DNA from: Carettochelys insculpta
Lineage: Eukaryota; Chordata; Testudines; Carettochelyidae
Assembly (NCBI RefSeq): GCF_033958435.1
Contig: NC_134144.1
Location: 6,752,010 to 6,816,009, forward strand
Reading direction: 5' to 3'
DNA: 64,000 bases
Every line of letters starts with the position of its first letter. Position 1 is the first letter of the stretch. Both the position numbers and the translations under genes were made by a program. The notes under the pieces are model-generated. The model saw nothing but the letters and a program-made list of their open reading frames with translations. It had not been told where the DNA came from and did no database searches. Below are positions 11,901 to 22,613 of this stretch, piece by piece.

Positions 11901-12850
11901 TAGCTTCCTGCCACTCACAAGGAAGAGAAATGAGATGGAGGAACCGGAGGAGGAAATTTAAAGCTAAAAAGTTGCAAAGAGGCTTCATCAGGGAATTTTT
12001 TAGAAACATGGCAGCTTCTCCTTAGGTGACATTCAGGATTGTCAAGGCACTTTCTCTGTGGTACAAAGCTAACTGCCATCCCATTTGATGCACCCCAGGA
12101 GACACCAGCTCTGCTGAGATTTTGAGGCAGAGCCTTCCTAGCCTTCTAAAGAGCATTAAAATAATTAAAATTTATTTTGTTTAAAAATGGAATTTTAAAA
12201 TTTCACAGTGAACAAATCGGAAGGGTGCCAGTTTTAATTAGAAATTTTAGCATGTGCCCTCAGGTGCCTCAGTCTGCCACAAACATGCAGCTAGGGCGAT
12301 GTTCTCTCCTAGCAATATCAAGTGAGTCATTGGTATGGAAACCCCAGGTTTGTTAAAATCACTCACTGGCATGGTGCACCTATGGAAGCCTCGTTTTTTC
12401 CCCTTTAAAGTGGAATCTGATCGTGAAAGGGCCATTTTTTTTCCAGCACTCTCTGAACCTATTGGCTGCCAATGTTTGTCTTTGAAAGCAGATCACGGCA
12501 TGGCACATTTTCAAGAGCTCAGCGCCACCCCGCTGCTCCTTAGTCGTTGCACTGGGGTAGAGGGGAGGGCGGGCAGGAGGGCGCTGGATTTCCAAGCGTT
12601 TTCAGCATTTGAAAATTGCCACTGAAAACAGTGAGTGTGGCAGCTAATGGCTCACCTGTCTGGCGCTTAGCATGTTCAAGCTGTTGCGCACAGAAATTGT
12701 TCTACTCTTGGACGGGCGTGGCCTATTTTTATTTTTTTTCCAAGGAGATCCATCAATCACACCACAATTTAGCCTGTGGACAGACTCATGGTTGAATGGA
12801 TCCTTGTTCGCGAGGAGTCCTGGATGCAGCCATTTGCATCCTTGGGCTAG
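8923..12850. other. Intronic, mostly unassigned
   Basis: No gene recognised. The stretch at 10640-10860 is relatively CpG-rich and free of recognised repeats. The interval 12180-12720 is also repeat-poor. The opposing open frames at 9726-10025 and 12335-12625 have no family signature and overlap each other, so I treat them as chance. An L2/MIR-type tail at 11165-11275 is listed separately. Confidence 0.4.
11165..11275 (+). repeat. L2/MIR-type 3' tail
   Basis: The order is 'ctaattgtatattacag', 'gatagggactgtattttgct', then 'cctgtatgct' and 'cttaaataataaa'. This is the arrangement of an ancient amniote L2/MIR-type tail. Heavily diverged. Confidence 0.45.
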
Positions 12851-12965
12851 GAACACATTAAAACCCTGATTCTGCAGAGACTTAAATGCTTAACTGTAAG
12901 GTCCTGACTCAGCAAGCACTTAAACGTGTAACTTTAAGCAAGGCCTTGAATGCTTTGCTGAATAG
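12851..12965. repeat. Dispersed 'cagcaagcacttaa' repeat
   Basis: 'ctgactcagcaagcacttaa' followed by 'gtgtaactttaagca' and 'ttgctgaa'. Related motifs occur at 8109, 42405 and 54296. It looks like an old quasi-palindromic short repeat; family not assigned. Confidence 0.4.
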
Positions 12966-14284
12966 ATGTGACCTAGGTATCAGGTTGTAAGTGCACAGCA
13001 TAGCTCAGTGACTTCAGGAGGACAACCCACATGTAAAGCATGTGGTCTAGGATTCAAACCTTTATTCAAGCTCAAAGACATGTTGTTAAAATCCTGCATT
13101 TTACAATAGCTTAACATTTAGAAGCCAGAGTTTTGTTGTCTTAGAACAATCTATTTACTTACTCTAACCAGGAGTCTCAACCTTGACTCAACTCTGCCAT
13201 ATTTCTTACATTCCATATCTAACCCCCCATATTTTTTGAAAAACAAAAGAAGATTTGTATTGTCAAGTCTTGTTCTTGTTTCTCTTGTGTATTGAATTTT
13301 GACGTTTTGTACACTGTTGGCTGGATTTGTTTCTCATTGTTTGGCGAATAATAACTTCTGATTTCATCCAACTCAAACTGAAACTAGGATTTTCTGCCAA
13401 GACTTTGATTCTTTCCCATTTTCAGACTTCAGTTGAGAAAAATGTCTCACTTTGTACAAATCTGCATTAGGTTGGTTAATAAATTTTGATTTAATACTGT
13501 GAGCCTTGCTAATTTGTTAGAAGGAATGGGCCATTACTTTAATTACAAAACCACTTTGGAATTTTGCTGTATAGATAATGTATTTGTTTTATTTATTTTT
13601 TTTTTGTGGGCAGTAGTATAGAAAAACTTTATTTAAGCTCTATTTTGTGTATGTCTACACTCTTTTTACTCTTTTCTTTAATAAAGCTGATGATATTCAA
13701 AGAGAAGGAATCAGTAGTTACATTAGAGATTACAGGGCAATGTAAATCGCTGTAGCATCATTAAAATCAATAAAGCTACAATGTCAGCTGATGATCTCAT
13801 TCTTTCAGTGACAAAGGAAATCTTTTAGAATGTTGAAGATTTTATTGCCATGATGCATTAATCTTGCATCCAAGACTTAGGTTATATTATGAGAAGAATC
13901 TGGTTAATAGTAACCTTCGAAGACTTTTTCCGAATTTCATAACAGCAATTTGGTAACACAAGTGTTTCACATTGCTAGCATGGTTATACCAGTAAGGGAT
14001 TCCAGTTACACACACACACACACGGCTTCTTTAGGTGTTGTGGGGGAAAGCCACTGTTTTGAGTCCAGTAGTTTATTGTGCGTATTGCTGCCTATTAGCT
14101 CCTGTCTAGATACAATCTTTCACCATTGCCAACTCACTTTCAAATGTAGTCAGCCTCCACTGTTTCTATGTGGTTTATTTAAAATCAAGCCAAGATGCTG
14201 AGTCCTTGAGTCATTTTCGTTAGGACTGTTTGATCTGTGCAGTATTAATTATATTTGCCTTATGCACTAGAAAAGGGGCAGTGC
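12966..14284. other. Intronic, no gene recognised
   Basis: T-rich DNA. A short (CA)n run lies at 14010-14023. A 'tgtctacactc' word at 13652 may be the relic of a MITE terminus, but no partner was found. Confidence 0.4.
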
Positions 14285-14475
14285 AGTCTGGAATTATGAG
14301 CATTGGTTAGGGAGTCTGGAGGCCATGAATTCTAATTCCAGGTTTGCCATGACACACAGGGTAGACTTGAACAAGTTGCTTCAACTTTGTTTCATTTTCG
14401 TCATCTGTTAAATGGAGGTGGTAATACTTAGCTACCTGCCTCCCAGCATTATGGTCAGGACATTTAATTAGTCCT
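14285..14475 (-). repeat. MIR-type SINE, reverse orientation
   Basis: Contains 'gagtctggaggccatgaatt', 'acttgaacaagttgcttcaa' and 'catctgttaaatggaggtgg'. This is the reverse complement order of the MIR/CORE-SINE 3' half. Old and diverged. Confidence 0.65.
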
Positions 14476-14718
14476 GAACTATCCAGTGCTTTGAACATAT
14501 AAAGGGCCATGCTACAGGATGAAATGCTAAATATTCTTATGGGCTGTGTATTATATGTGTTCTGTACAGTGGATGTGAATTCTGTACTTTCCATCCATCT
14601 GACCTTTTCAATCAAACACAGTTCTGGAATGAAAGGTGTCTGATAGTTCCTGCCCAAATTTCCCTTGTACAGATGAATCTAGTCTCTATTCTTCAGTGCG
14701 TCTCACTTCTTTCTCATT

Positions 14719-14815
14719 AATAACAAGCAGTTCTGTCGCACCTTAGAGAATAACAGATTTATTAGGTCAGGAGTTTTTGTTGGTGAGATCTGCTTCAGAT
14801 GAAAAGGGAGTAGAA
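14719..14815. mobile_element. Penelope-type terminal fragment
   Basis: 'gttctgtcgcaccttagaga' continues into 'ataacagatttattaggtca' and then 'gagatctgcttcagatg'. It is one arm of the terminal repeat type seen at 6752, 28360 and 40354. No inverted partner is nearby. Confidence 0.6.
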
Positions 14816-16489
14816 AACACAGATATCCCTCTGAGATTTGTCATTGTGTTGTATGCACTGACTGTTCAGTACATGAACGATACACATGTCCGTGACTATG
14901 GAACATTCACCAGGGGAAATCCTTGCTTTATTTGCAGTTTACCACGTTAGCAACTTAACTCCTGTTAGAAAGCCTACAGAAACAGGACACCTCAAAACTT
15001 GCGGTTAAAGACCACACCTTGGACTTACTGAGAAGAATAGTCGTTAATCACCTATTGCAGGGTATATAAATATTACTTCTAATTCCATTCATCCAGGAAA
15101 CAATGAAAAATCTCAAACCTGCTGATGATCATGCCCATTGGAATTCTCAGTAAACCAGGGAGCAAGCATTGTTCTCAACTAAACAATGTAGAAGTTTAAA
15201 AAAAAATTGTGGTAGAGAAGAATTCTCTCTGCAGTTTCATTGCAGGAAGGAGCAACTGAGTAGAAATATATGACAAACATTGCCTCCTTTCCACTTTTTT
15301 CCTGCTTTGCTACAATGTTAGGCTTTTTGCAGGTCAGTTTGACTGTTATTCTTGGCAGGGTTAAATGAAGTGCCTGCCCTTAACCCATTAACATTTTGCA
15401 AGGATTGGACAGCTTACCGAATTGATATTGGCATATGGAGCTTTTCATCTTGATCCCTCTGGGTAGAATCTGATTGAAGTTTGGTAGTAACCAAAACTCG
15501 TTACCACATCATGGCTGTTGGGTCATCTGTATAAATGGATAGGAGGTCTGAGTATGGTTGCCAGGAGATCTGTTCTACACGCAGCCATTACCAGGGCTGG
15601 CACCTTAGTTGACAATTTCTGCAGAAGGAGGATAAGGACCGAATGAAATATAGAGACACCCTTGGGCTTCCCTATGGAAAATTCCTGCATTACTTAATAG
15701 GGATTTCAGTAATTGAATTCACTTGAACTTAGGTTCTATAGAAATTACTCTGAAGACCTCATATAAGTAATGAAGATTACTCTCGTATTTCAATACGTGG
15801 TTTTTGAAGTATCTTATTGAATACTATGTTATGGATATGATTCCCTGATTAAAGTTTTTTTTTTTTTTTTTTTTTGTTTTTTTTTTAAAACAGCGTTCCT
15901 AATTTCTGCGGAGTATTTTTTCTATCAAAGTTCATAGGTCTTTGCTACAGGACTGCTTCCTCAGTCATCTCAGGCCCATCACCTTTGTGGAACTTTAGAT
16001 AAATAGAGGCCTCCAATTTCTCAGGCTGTCAATCTGACACATTTTAGGAGCACTCTATGTATTCCAAACCAGGGACGAACCTCTTTTTCCTTGAGTTTGA
16101 TATCCAGGTCGGAAGTTTGAGCGACAAATACGCTCAAGTCAGTGGAGGGTCATGCGCAGCAATGCATCTCCTTGTGGTTCTGCATCAAGCACATAGCTCC
16201 TGTGTGAAGACTGGATTGATTACAGCAGCCGTTGCCAGAAGATACCCAGGTCTATCCCTGGGGAGAGCTGTGCACTCAGTGTGTTTGTCATTTTAACATA
16301 GAGTGAAACGGACGGATATGAGCTGTGAGCTAGTATATCCTGGGAGCTGCCCATAAGGACTTCAGTGGGATATGTATTTAACAAGGGTACATAATGTTGT
16401 ATACAATTGAAGACATTTGGATTGTTTCCTTTGCCCTTAACCTTCATATTTTTCTAGCTTGTTGGAAGGGGTTTTTTTGCTAGCTTTTT
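14816..16489. other. Intronic, no gene recognised
   Basis: Unassigned DNA with a broken poly-T run at 15857-15888. The 79-codon frame at 16057-16296 has no family signature. Confidence 0.4.
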
Positions 16490-17275
16490 CTGATGCGGTT
16501 CAATAAGGAGAAGTGTAGAGTCCTGCACCTGGGGCAGAAGAATCCCAAACATTGTTACAGGCTGGGGACCGACTGGCTCAGCAGCAGTACGATGGAAAGG
16601 GACCTAGGGGTTATGGTGGATGAAAGGCTGGATATGAGTAAACAGTGTGCCCTTGTAGCCAAGAAAGCTAACGGCATAGTGGGATGCATTAGGAGGAGCA
16701 TTTTGAGCAGATCTAGGGAAGTAGTTATTCCTCTTTATTCGGCACTGGTGAGGCCACATCTGGAATATTGTGTCCAGGTTTGGGCCCCCCAGCATAAAAA
16801 GGATGTGGATTTGCTAGAGCAGGTTCAGCGAAGGGCAACAAAAATGATTAAGGGTCTGGAGCACAAGACCTATGAGGATAGGCTGAGGGATTTGGGCTTG
16901 TTTAGCTTACAGAAGAGAAGACTTAGAGGTGATTTAATAGCAGCCTTCAACTTCCTGAAGGGGAGCTCTAAAGAGGAGGGTGAGAAATTGTTCTCAGTGG
17001 TGTCAGATGGCAGAACAAGGAGTAATGGTCAGAAGTTGAAGAGGGAAAGGTGTAGGTTAGACATTAGGAAAAACTACTTCACCAGGCGGGTGGTGAAGCA
17101 TTGGAATGTGTTGCCTAGAGAGGTGGTGGATTCTCCATCCCTTGAGGTTTTTAAGTCCTGACTGGACAAGGTCCTGGCTGGGTTGACTTAGTAGGGTTTG
17201 ATTCTGTTTGAAGCAGGGGGCTGGACTAGATGACCTTCTGAGGTCCCTTCCAGCCCTATGATTCTGTGAAGGGGA
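16490..17275 (+). mobile_element. CR1 LINE, 5'-truncated, 3' end complete
   Basis: This is a non-LTR retrotransposon of the CR1 clade. It starts abruptly inside the reverse transcriptase coding region, as expected from 5' truncation. It runs through the end of ORF2 into the short 3' UTR, with 'ggctggactagatgaccttc' and 'gaggtcccttccagccctat'. It stops at the CR1-type terminal 'atgattctgtgaa'. The copy is only moderately diverged. Confidence 0.92.
16493..17161 (+). pseudogene. CR1 ORF2 C-terminal fragment (reverse transcriptase thumb region)
   Basis: 222 codons are open. The N-terminus begins with a methionine inside the original gene, so this is not a true start. Recognisable CR1 motifs are [61 protein letters not shown] and the terminal [16 protein letters not shown]. 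The catalytic palm with its YxDD motif lies upstream and is missing, so no polymerase activity is possible. The stop at 17159-17161 lies about ten codons before the in-frame TAG at 17189-17191, where I expect the family's normal stop. The early stop probably arose by CpG decay of an Arg codon. It is part of the intron, not a host gene. Confidence 0.9.
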
Positions 17276-17349
17276 TGAAAGGATAGTGGAACTAAATTTT
17301 CATGGCAGTCACTTTATTTGTTGTATGCCACATTTTCCCTTTGTCTGCC

Positions 17350-17425
17350 TTGTCTGTTTAGATTGTAAATTCCTTGGGGTAGGATGTGTCTCATTCTGTC
17401 TTTTGGTAGTGCGCTGCAATGTAAC
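17350..17425 (+). repeat. L2/MIR-type 3' tail
   Basis: 'ttagattgtaaattccttgg' followed by 'ggtaggatgtgtctcattct' and 'tagtgcgctgcaatgt'. Standard ancient amniote tail. Confidence 0.6.
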
Positions 17426-17526
17426 ACGCACATCTAGGGTGTGGTTCACTGTCCCACGTAGAGGCACCTAGACCTCTTACAGAAAGAGGGAATGGGTCTC
17501 CTCTACACATTTAGCTGAGAGCCGGC

Positions 17527-17590
17527 TGGCCTGTAGCTTAAACTGGAGAGGCATCAGAGGTCCCAGGTTTGAGTCCGCCTGTGGGTGGTT
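17527..17590 (+). other. tRNA-like relic (degenerate SINE head or tRNA pseudogene)
   Basis: An A-box-like 'tagcttaaactgg' at 17534-17546 and a B-box-like 'ggtttgagtcc' at 17566-17576 are 32 bases apart, about 12 short of a functional tRNA. No matching acceptor stem closes. It cannot be a working tRNA. Best read as a deleted tRNA pseudogene or SINE head. Confidence 0.35.
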
Positions 17591-18149
17591 ACACTAGGAC
17601 AGTGGTGCCCTATCCTCAGTGAATCCTCTTGGTGCACCTAGAATGCAAATAATGATTAGACCCATATTGGAAAATGCTGTGGTTTGGTGGCGTTTAAGTG
17701 TAAACTACAATGCGCTTTTTTGTCTGACCGTCACAATGGGTTTTACCAATGTAATCGAAAGCACAGACTCCATAGGTTACATGAGTTAATTCTACTTCAC
17801 CCAATGATCTTCTGTGTCTTGATCAGTATGGTATGCTACTATAGCTAATAAAGTTACTGTGCCAGGCATATCCTGATTCCATGTAGAAGTGAACTCCCCT
17901 CTTGCCGCAAGAATTCAAAATGAGCTCCTCGCAGTGTATGTTTTGTGGGTTTGGTCTTCTAAAGACATCCACAGTTCTGAGCTACTGATATCTGGACATA
18001 CTATAGGTCCCACAACAGGGATGTAGGAGAACCAAAAGCTCGTGCTCCTGCTGTCTTGAGCCCACGTTTCATAGCAAATGCCAGTGTTTTGTAACCATAA
18101 CATAAAGCTAGGTTTACATGCATTGTCAGGGTCTACATACTCTTCCAAC

Positions 18150-18407
18150 CTGGATGACCACTTATCGTGAGTGTGGCCAAGTTTCCCATGGTCCCATGAA
18201 GTTTTTTTATGGCCATCAGTACAGGCTCTTGGTGTTCTGTGCAGTCATTTTAGCTGTAATTTACCTAAAGGTCTTCTAAGAGCCCAGTAAGCAGCTGAAG
18301 TGTTGGTAATGCAACCAGACAATATTGACCTTCTGTGGTCATGCAAATTCTCTGGTTTGGCACCGTTTAGGTCCCAAAAGTACTGGACAAGAGAGGTTCA
18401 ACCTGTA
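18150..18407 (+). mobile_element. 'ggttgaacct' MITE copy 4, left end missing
   Basis: Begins inside the family at 'tggatgaccacttatcgtga' and keeps the right end 'gagaggttcaacctgta'. The interior 'ggccaagtttcccatggtcc' and 'taagagcccagtaagcag' are typical. Confidence 0.8.
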
Positions 18408-18894
18408 CCTCCATGGTGCTGCACATAAAGAACTTCTGTTTGTTTAGCAAAGAATCCAGCCACAAGTTGCAACCTCAATCCATAAATCTGTGAGTGAAAC
18501 CCAGATTCTCAGAGGGCCTTCCAGGTACTATTCATTTGTACCTTGCACCAGAGGAAGTCTGTAGGGCTACTTGCGCTGTAAGGTTCTACTCAGTGCATAT
18601 AAGGGTACCTGAATCTTGCCAATGAGTAATAACAACAATGTTCTCTTGTTATAGCTCATTAAAAGAAAGCAAAATAAAATCTATTCTGCATTCCAGGTGT
18701 GGTTTCTGAAGGTTTGATGCAGATTCTAAACTTAGAGATGCTGGGTCTGAATCTCCTGTCTCTCAGTCCAGTGCAAATCAGCTATAAGTGAGCCTACAGA
18801 CTGATCCATTCAGGTTTGATCTTCAGAGGTTTTGTTTCACACATGCACCTTCCAACGTCAAAGTCAACCTGGCACCTCTCGTGAGCAGTGTCTT

Positions 18895-19010
18895 CCGTGT
18901 AGACAGCCATAGCAGTCGACTGCTGTTAAGTCAATTTTTAGCTACGCAGTTGTCATAGCTAAAATTTCATATCAGCGGTCACTGCTATGTCTAGTATAGA
19001 CCGAGCCTCA
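18895..19010. mobile_element. Short 'ctatgtctacact'-group MITE
   Basis: Ends 'gtgtagacagccatagcag' and 'ctgctatgtctagtatagac' are inverted. The centre 'agtcaatttttagctacgca' resembles the copies at 30541, 42029, 52052 and 61919. Confidence 0.55.
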
Positions 19011-19053
19011 GCTGAAGCTCTCTGATTCCATTGATGGAAATCATGCTAACACT

Positions 19054-19753
19054 GAGGCTTTGTCTACTTTGGCAATTGAGTGACTCAAGCTTTTGTCCTT
19101 CACAAGTGATGAAGCTTTATCAAGGCAAGTGTTAGCGTAGATAAATTCTGTAGTGGGCCCCTCAGTATAGAAAGGACTTGGTTGCATTGGAGAGGGTCCA
19201 GTGGAGGGTAACCTATGACCTATGAGAAGAGGCTGACGGATTTGGGCTTATTTAGTTGGCAGAAGAGAAGAATGAGGGGTGATTTGGTAGCAGCCTTCAA
19301 CATCCTGAAGGGAGGTTCTAAAGAGGCTGGAGAGAGGCTGTACTCAGGAGTCACAGATAGCAGAACAAGGAACAATGATCTCAAGTTACTGAGGGAAGGT
19401 CTAGATTGGATATTAGGAAAAACTGTTTCACTAAAGGGTGGTGAAGCACTGGAATGCGTCACCAAGAGAGGTGGTAGAATCTCCATTCCTAGAGGTTTTT
19501 ATGTCCCAGCTTGACAAAGTCCTGGTTGGGATGATTTAGTTGGGGTTGATCCTACTTTGAGCAAGGCCCTGGACTCCATGACCTCCTGAGGTCACTTCCA
19601 GCCCTAGGATTCTATGATCTTATGAAGCAGAGAGGGCTTATAGAATTGGAAAATCTTTTTGCCCACACAAGTGCCAGCAAAGAGCATTTACGCTGCCTGA
19701 CTTTTGGCGACATAGCCGTGTCTCTAAAAGCTATGTAATGTAGACAAAGCCTG
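19054..19753. mobile_element. MITE interrupted by a CR1 insertion
   Basis: The left end 'gaggctttgtctac' and the right end 'gtagacaaagcctg' are inverted repeats of each other. They are separated by about 700 bp, of which 19154-19625 is a CR1 LINE. Without the CR1 the MITE would be about 228 bp. Confidence 0.65.
19154..19625 (+). mobile_element. CR1 LINE 3' end nested in a MITE
   Basis: Starts near 'gggcccctcagtatagaaag', encodes relics of the CR1 ORF2 C-terminus (YEKRLTDLGLFSWQKRRMRG, then a frameshift), and ends in 'cttccagccctaggattcta' plus a 'tatgatcttatg' tail. More decayed than the copy at 16490. Confidence 0.85.
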
Positions 19754-20889
19754 AAACTAAAAGCTTCCAACTTTGGTCCTGTTAGTGGCAGAAGTCTGAA
19801 AGAGGAAAAGATACCTTGTTGTGTCCTTCAGTCCACTACTTGTGCATATGTGGCACATTTTGTGTGTGTGGCATTTTTGCTCCTGATGTGGAAAAGATGT
19901 GATAAAAAGTCTAGAGGGGAGGATCACCTCCTCTTTTACTGCAATCTAATGCACTTCCTAGTACCATCTTAAATATCTCTAGTAAAGCACATAGGGGAGA
20001 TGGTCTAGACGGTCTTAAGTATTTCTCCCCCTTCCTCCAATCCCCTAAATTTTGCTTGCCCACTTTGCTGCAGCTCTGCGGATTTTTGTTTTTTAAATTG
20101 GGACACATCCATATGCTACCGGTAAATGCCCTGATGCCCAGCCATGACAAATAAACAACTGGCTTACTGGGAATTCGGCATGTTATAAACTACCGTGCCT
20201 GAAGCTCCCAAGTTGTCTCCACTGCCCCTCAGGAGAGTGACAAAGCTAGTTCTTCCAAAATGAGTAGAGCTGGCACAAGGCACCGTGAGAGTTCCAAGAA
20301 GCCACTGCAGTTCTCGAGCAGCGATTAGTAATCTTTTGTCATTTTAAAAAAAAAAAAAAAGGATTGGGAAACAGGAAGGACAGTTTTGCAACATCTGAAT
20401 CCTTGTTTCTGTCTTCGAAGACCATAGAGAATGAAGGGGCAAGTGCCTACATGTGGTGGATTTTGTTGGCTGGATCCTGTTGTAGCCTGGTGCTAACAAA
20501 GGTCATGTCCTCAGCTGCGAGGCTGGGAAAGCAGGAGAAGCAGCAGCTTAGCTGGCTCATCCCCAGGCGAACTGGTTTTAACCAGGAAAAAGTCAGAGAA
20601 TGCTAAGGAACTTCTTACACACCCCGTCAGCCAATTGGGTGTTGTGTTTCCCAGTTACCTTTTTTCCTGGTATCAACCCTGGGGGTTGGGAGTGGGGAAA
20701 GCGTTCCTAAAAATGACCCTTTACTAATTTGGGCTGAATTCTGCTGTGTCAGAGCCCTGTAGTTACAGACCATCTCCTCTGACACCAGTGCAATATTGCA
20801 GCAGAATCAGACCAGATGCACCTTTTGCTGACTGAGGAGTGGAAACAGGAGCTTGGTAATGGTTACATGTATTTTGCCCCCCAGTGCAG

Positions 20890-20992
20890 TGCAATGTGGC
20901 CTAGGGGAGCATGATGGGGAGTCCGGAGACCTGTGCTCTAGCCCTGGAGTGAGTTGTTTCCTCTTTTCGTGCCTCTGTTTCCTCTCTTACCT
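20890..20992 (-). repeat. MIR-type SINE relic, reverse orientation
   Basis: 'ggcctaggggagcatgatgg' then 'gagtccggagacctgtgctc' and 'tgcctctgtttcctctctta'. Abuts the CR1 fragment that follows. Confidence 0.55.
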
Positions 20993-20997
20993 TTACA

Positions 20998-21210
20998 GAG
21001 TCATAACACTAGAAGGAGCTAGGTGACAGCTTGAGTCCCCTGTATTCATGGCAGGACTAAGCATTCCCTATGCCATCCCTGAAAGGATTGTTTTAACTAG
21101 CTCCTAAATATTTCTGGTAATGGAGATTCTACACGCTCCCTAGACAACTTATTTCAGTGTTTAACTGCCCTGACTGTTAGCTGAGTTGAAGAAAACGATT
21201 CTTTGCATGG
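20998..21210 (-). mobile_element. CR1 LINE 3' end, reverse orientation, degenerate
   Basis: 'agagtcataacactagaagg' is the reverse complement of a CR1 terminus. It is followed by 'ttcatggcaggactaagca' and 'tggtaatggagattctacac', as in the CR1 copy at 63331. Strongly diverged. Confidence 0.65.
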
Positions 21211-21284
21211 TGACTGAAATGGCCACCAGAAATTGCTTTTTTTCCTTTCGAGATGCAACAGTTCAGCTAAAAATCGCGGGCAAC

Positions 21285-21400
21285 ATTTTCAAAATTGTTG
21301 AGTAATTTTTGGATGCCCCGCTTGAGACACCTGAAAGGGAGGTGATTTTCAGAGGAGAAGGGGGCACAGCACTTCCTGAAAATCAGGCCCCATAAAGATG
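21285..21400. repeat. Palindromic 'gaaaatcaggccc' repeat
   Basis: 'gggcaacattttcaaaattg' at the left and 'ctgaaaatcaggccccat' at the right, with 'gattttcag' between. Related copies lie at 48378 and 55037. Probably an old short repeat; superfamily unknown. Confidence 0.4.
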
Positions 21401-22285
21401 TCTTAAGTTGGGCAACAAAAATTGCCTGGCCAGTTTTGCAAAGATTTGCTCCATAAACTTCTTCAGTTAGTTTGGATTTTTAATCTTAATGCGAGACAGA
21501 GAAGATTAGCTCCTTTCTCTTACTTTTACGCTTTTCCCTTGTTTAAAAAAAAGTATCTCATCCATTTGCCTCTTATAAGTTATAGACGGGTCTTTTGCTT
21601 CCTGATCTGAGATGGTATCCCACATCTAATGGCTTTTGCATGTGCCACCTTCCTTTGCTCCTGTTGATATGGCTCCTCTTCTAATATGCTACCTAGGGCA
21701 CTACAAAGAAATCACGTTTCACAACTAAATCCTGAAGATACTGGTGCACAAGGCCTCTTGGACACACGCAGGCAGCCAGTGCCATGGAGTGTGAGCTAAT
21801 GGATGCAAATTTATGACTGGCAAAGACCCCAGATGCTGCAGCTTGACAGGAAACCACAGTTCTCTTTGAGAAGTCCAGGCTGGGGAAACAGCAAGATGTC
21901 TGTCCCTTTTCTTTTTTTTAAAAAAACCCCAACTTAAGCTGCATCCCCTTCCACAACAAGCCAGAGGGAAGACAGTGATCCCATTGCCGTGATTGAAAAC
22001 ATAGACCAGTTAACGTTGAAAGCATCATATGAACTATTTAATCAATGCTAGAGGTTCATATGCCACAACCTCGTAACAATATAACCTGTGCTCTGCTTGA
22101 GCTCCCACTATATAACTGACAGTCACTTGAATGGGGGTGAGTCGGATCAGACGTCGAATGGCCAATAGCATGTTAAGTCAGTCCATCGTGGAATTTTATT
22201 TTCTTCAGACTTCTATAGTGTTGGTTCAGGCGGTTTGTGTGAATCCTACTAACGATGGAGACATACAAGTTAATGTTATAATGTC
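21401..22285. other. Intronic, no feature recognised
   Basis: Unassigned DNA, no convincing frame or repeat. Confidence 0.35.
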
Positions 22286-22613
22286 ACAGGTTGAACCTCC
22301 CTCTTCCATCAGCCTTGGGACATGACTGGTGATGGACAAGAGAATTTGCCGGACCACAGTAGGTCAATATTGTCTAGCACATTACCAACACTTCCACTGC
22401 TAATTGGGTGCTTAGAAGACATTTAGAAGTGAGTCAGAGCTAAGTAACAGCACAGAAGCCTGAGAGCCAGGACTGGTGGCTGTGAACAAACTTTATCGGA
22501 TAGTGGGAAACTTGGCCACACTCATAATAAGCAGTCATCCAGTAAACTAAAATCACGGCAGGTTACGGTTGTTGCTGGAAGAGAGAGTGCCAGACTAGAG
22601 AGTTCAACCTGTA
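22286..22613 (-). mobile_element. 'ggttgaacct' MITE copy 5 (reverse orientation)
   Basis: Left end 'cacaggttgaacctccctct', right end 'actagagagttcaacctgta'. Interior 'gtcaatattgtctagcaca', 'gccaggactggtggctgtga' and 'aacttggccacactcat' are shared. Confidence 0.85.

Larger units (their letters stand above)
17276..18149. other. Intronic, repeat relics
   Basis: Holds an L2/MIR-type tail at 17350-17425 and a tRNA-like sequence near 17527. The remainder is unassigned. Confidence 0.4.

Noticed and set aside
16493..17161. Host gene encoding a 222-residue protein
   Set aside because: All of it matches the C-terminus of CR1 ORF2 and it is followed by a CR1 3' end.
17527..17590. Functional tRNA gene
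   Set aside because: The A and B boxes are 12 bases too close and no acceptor stem forms.
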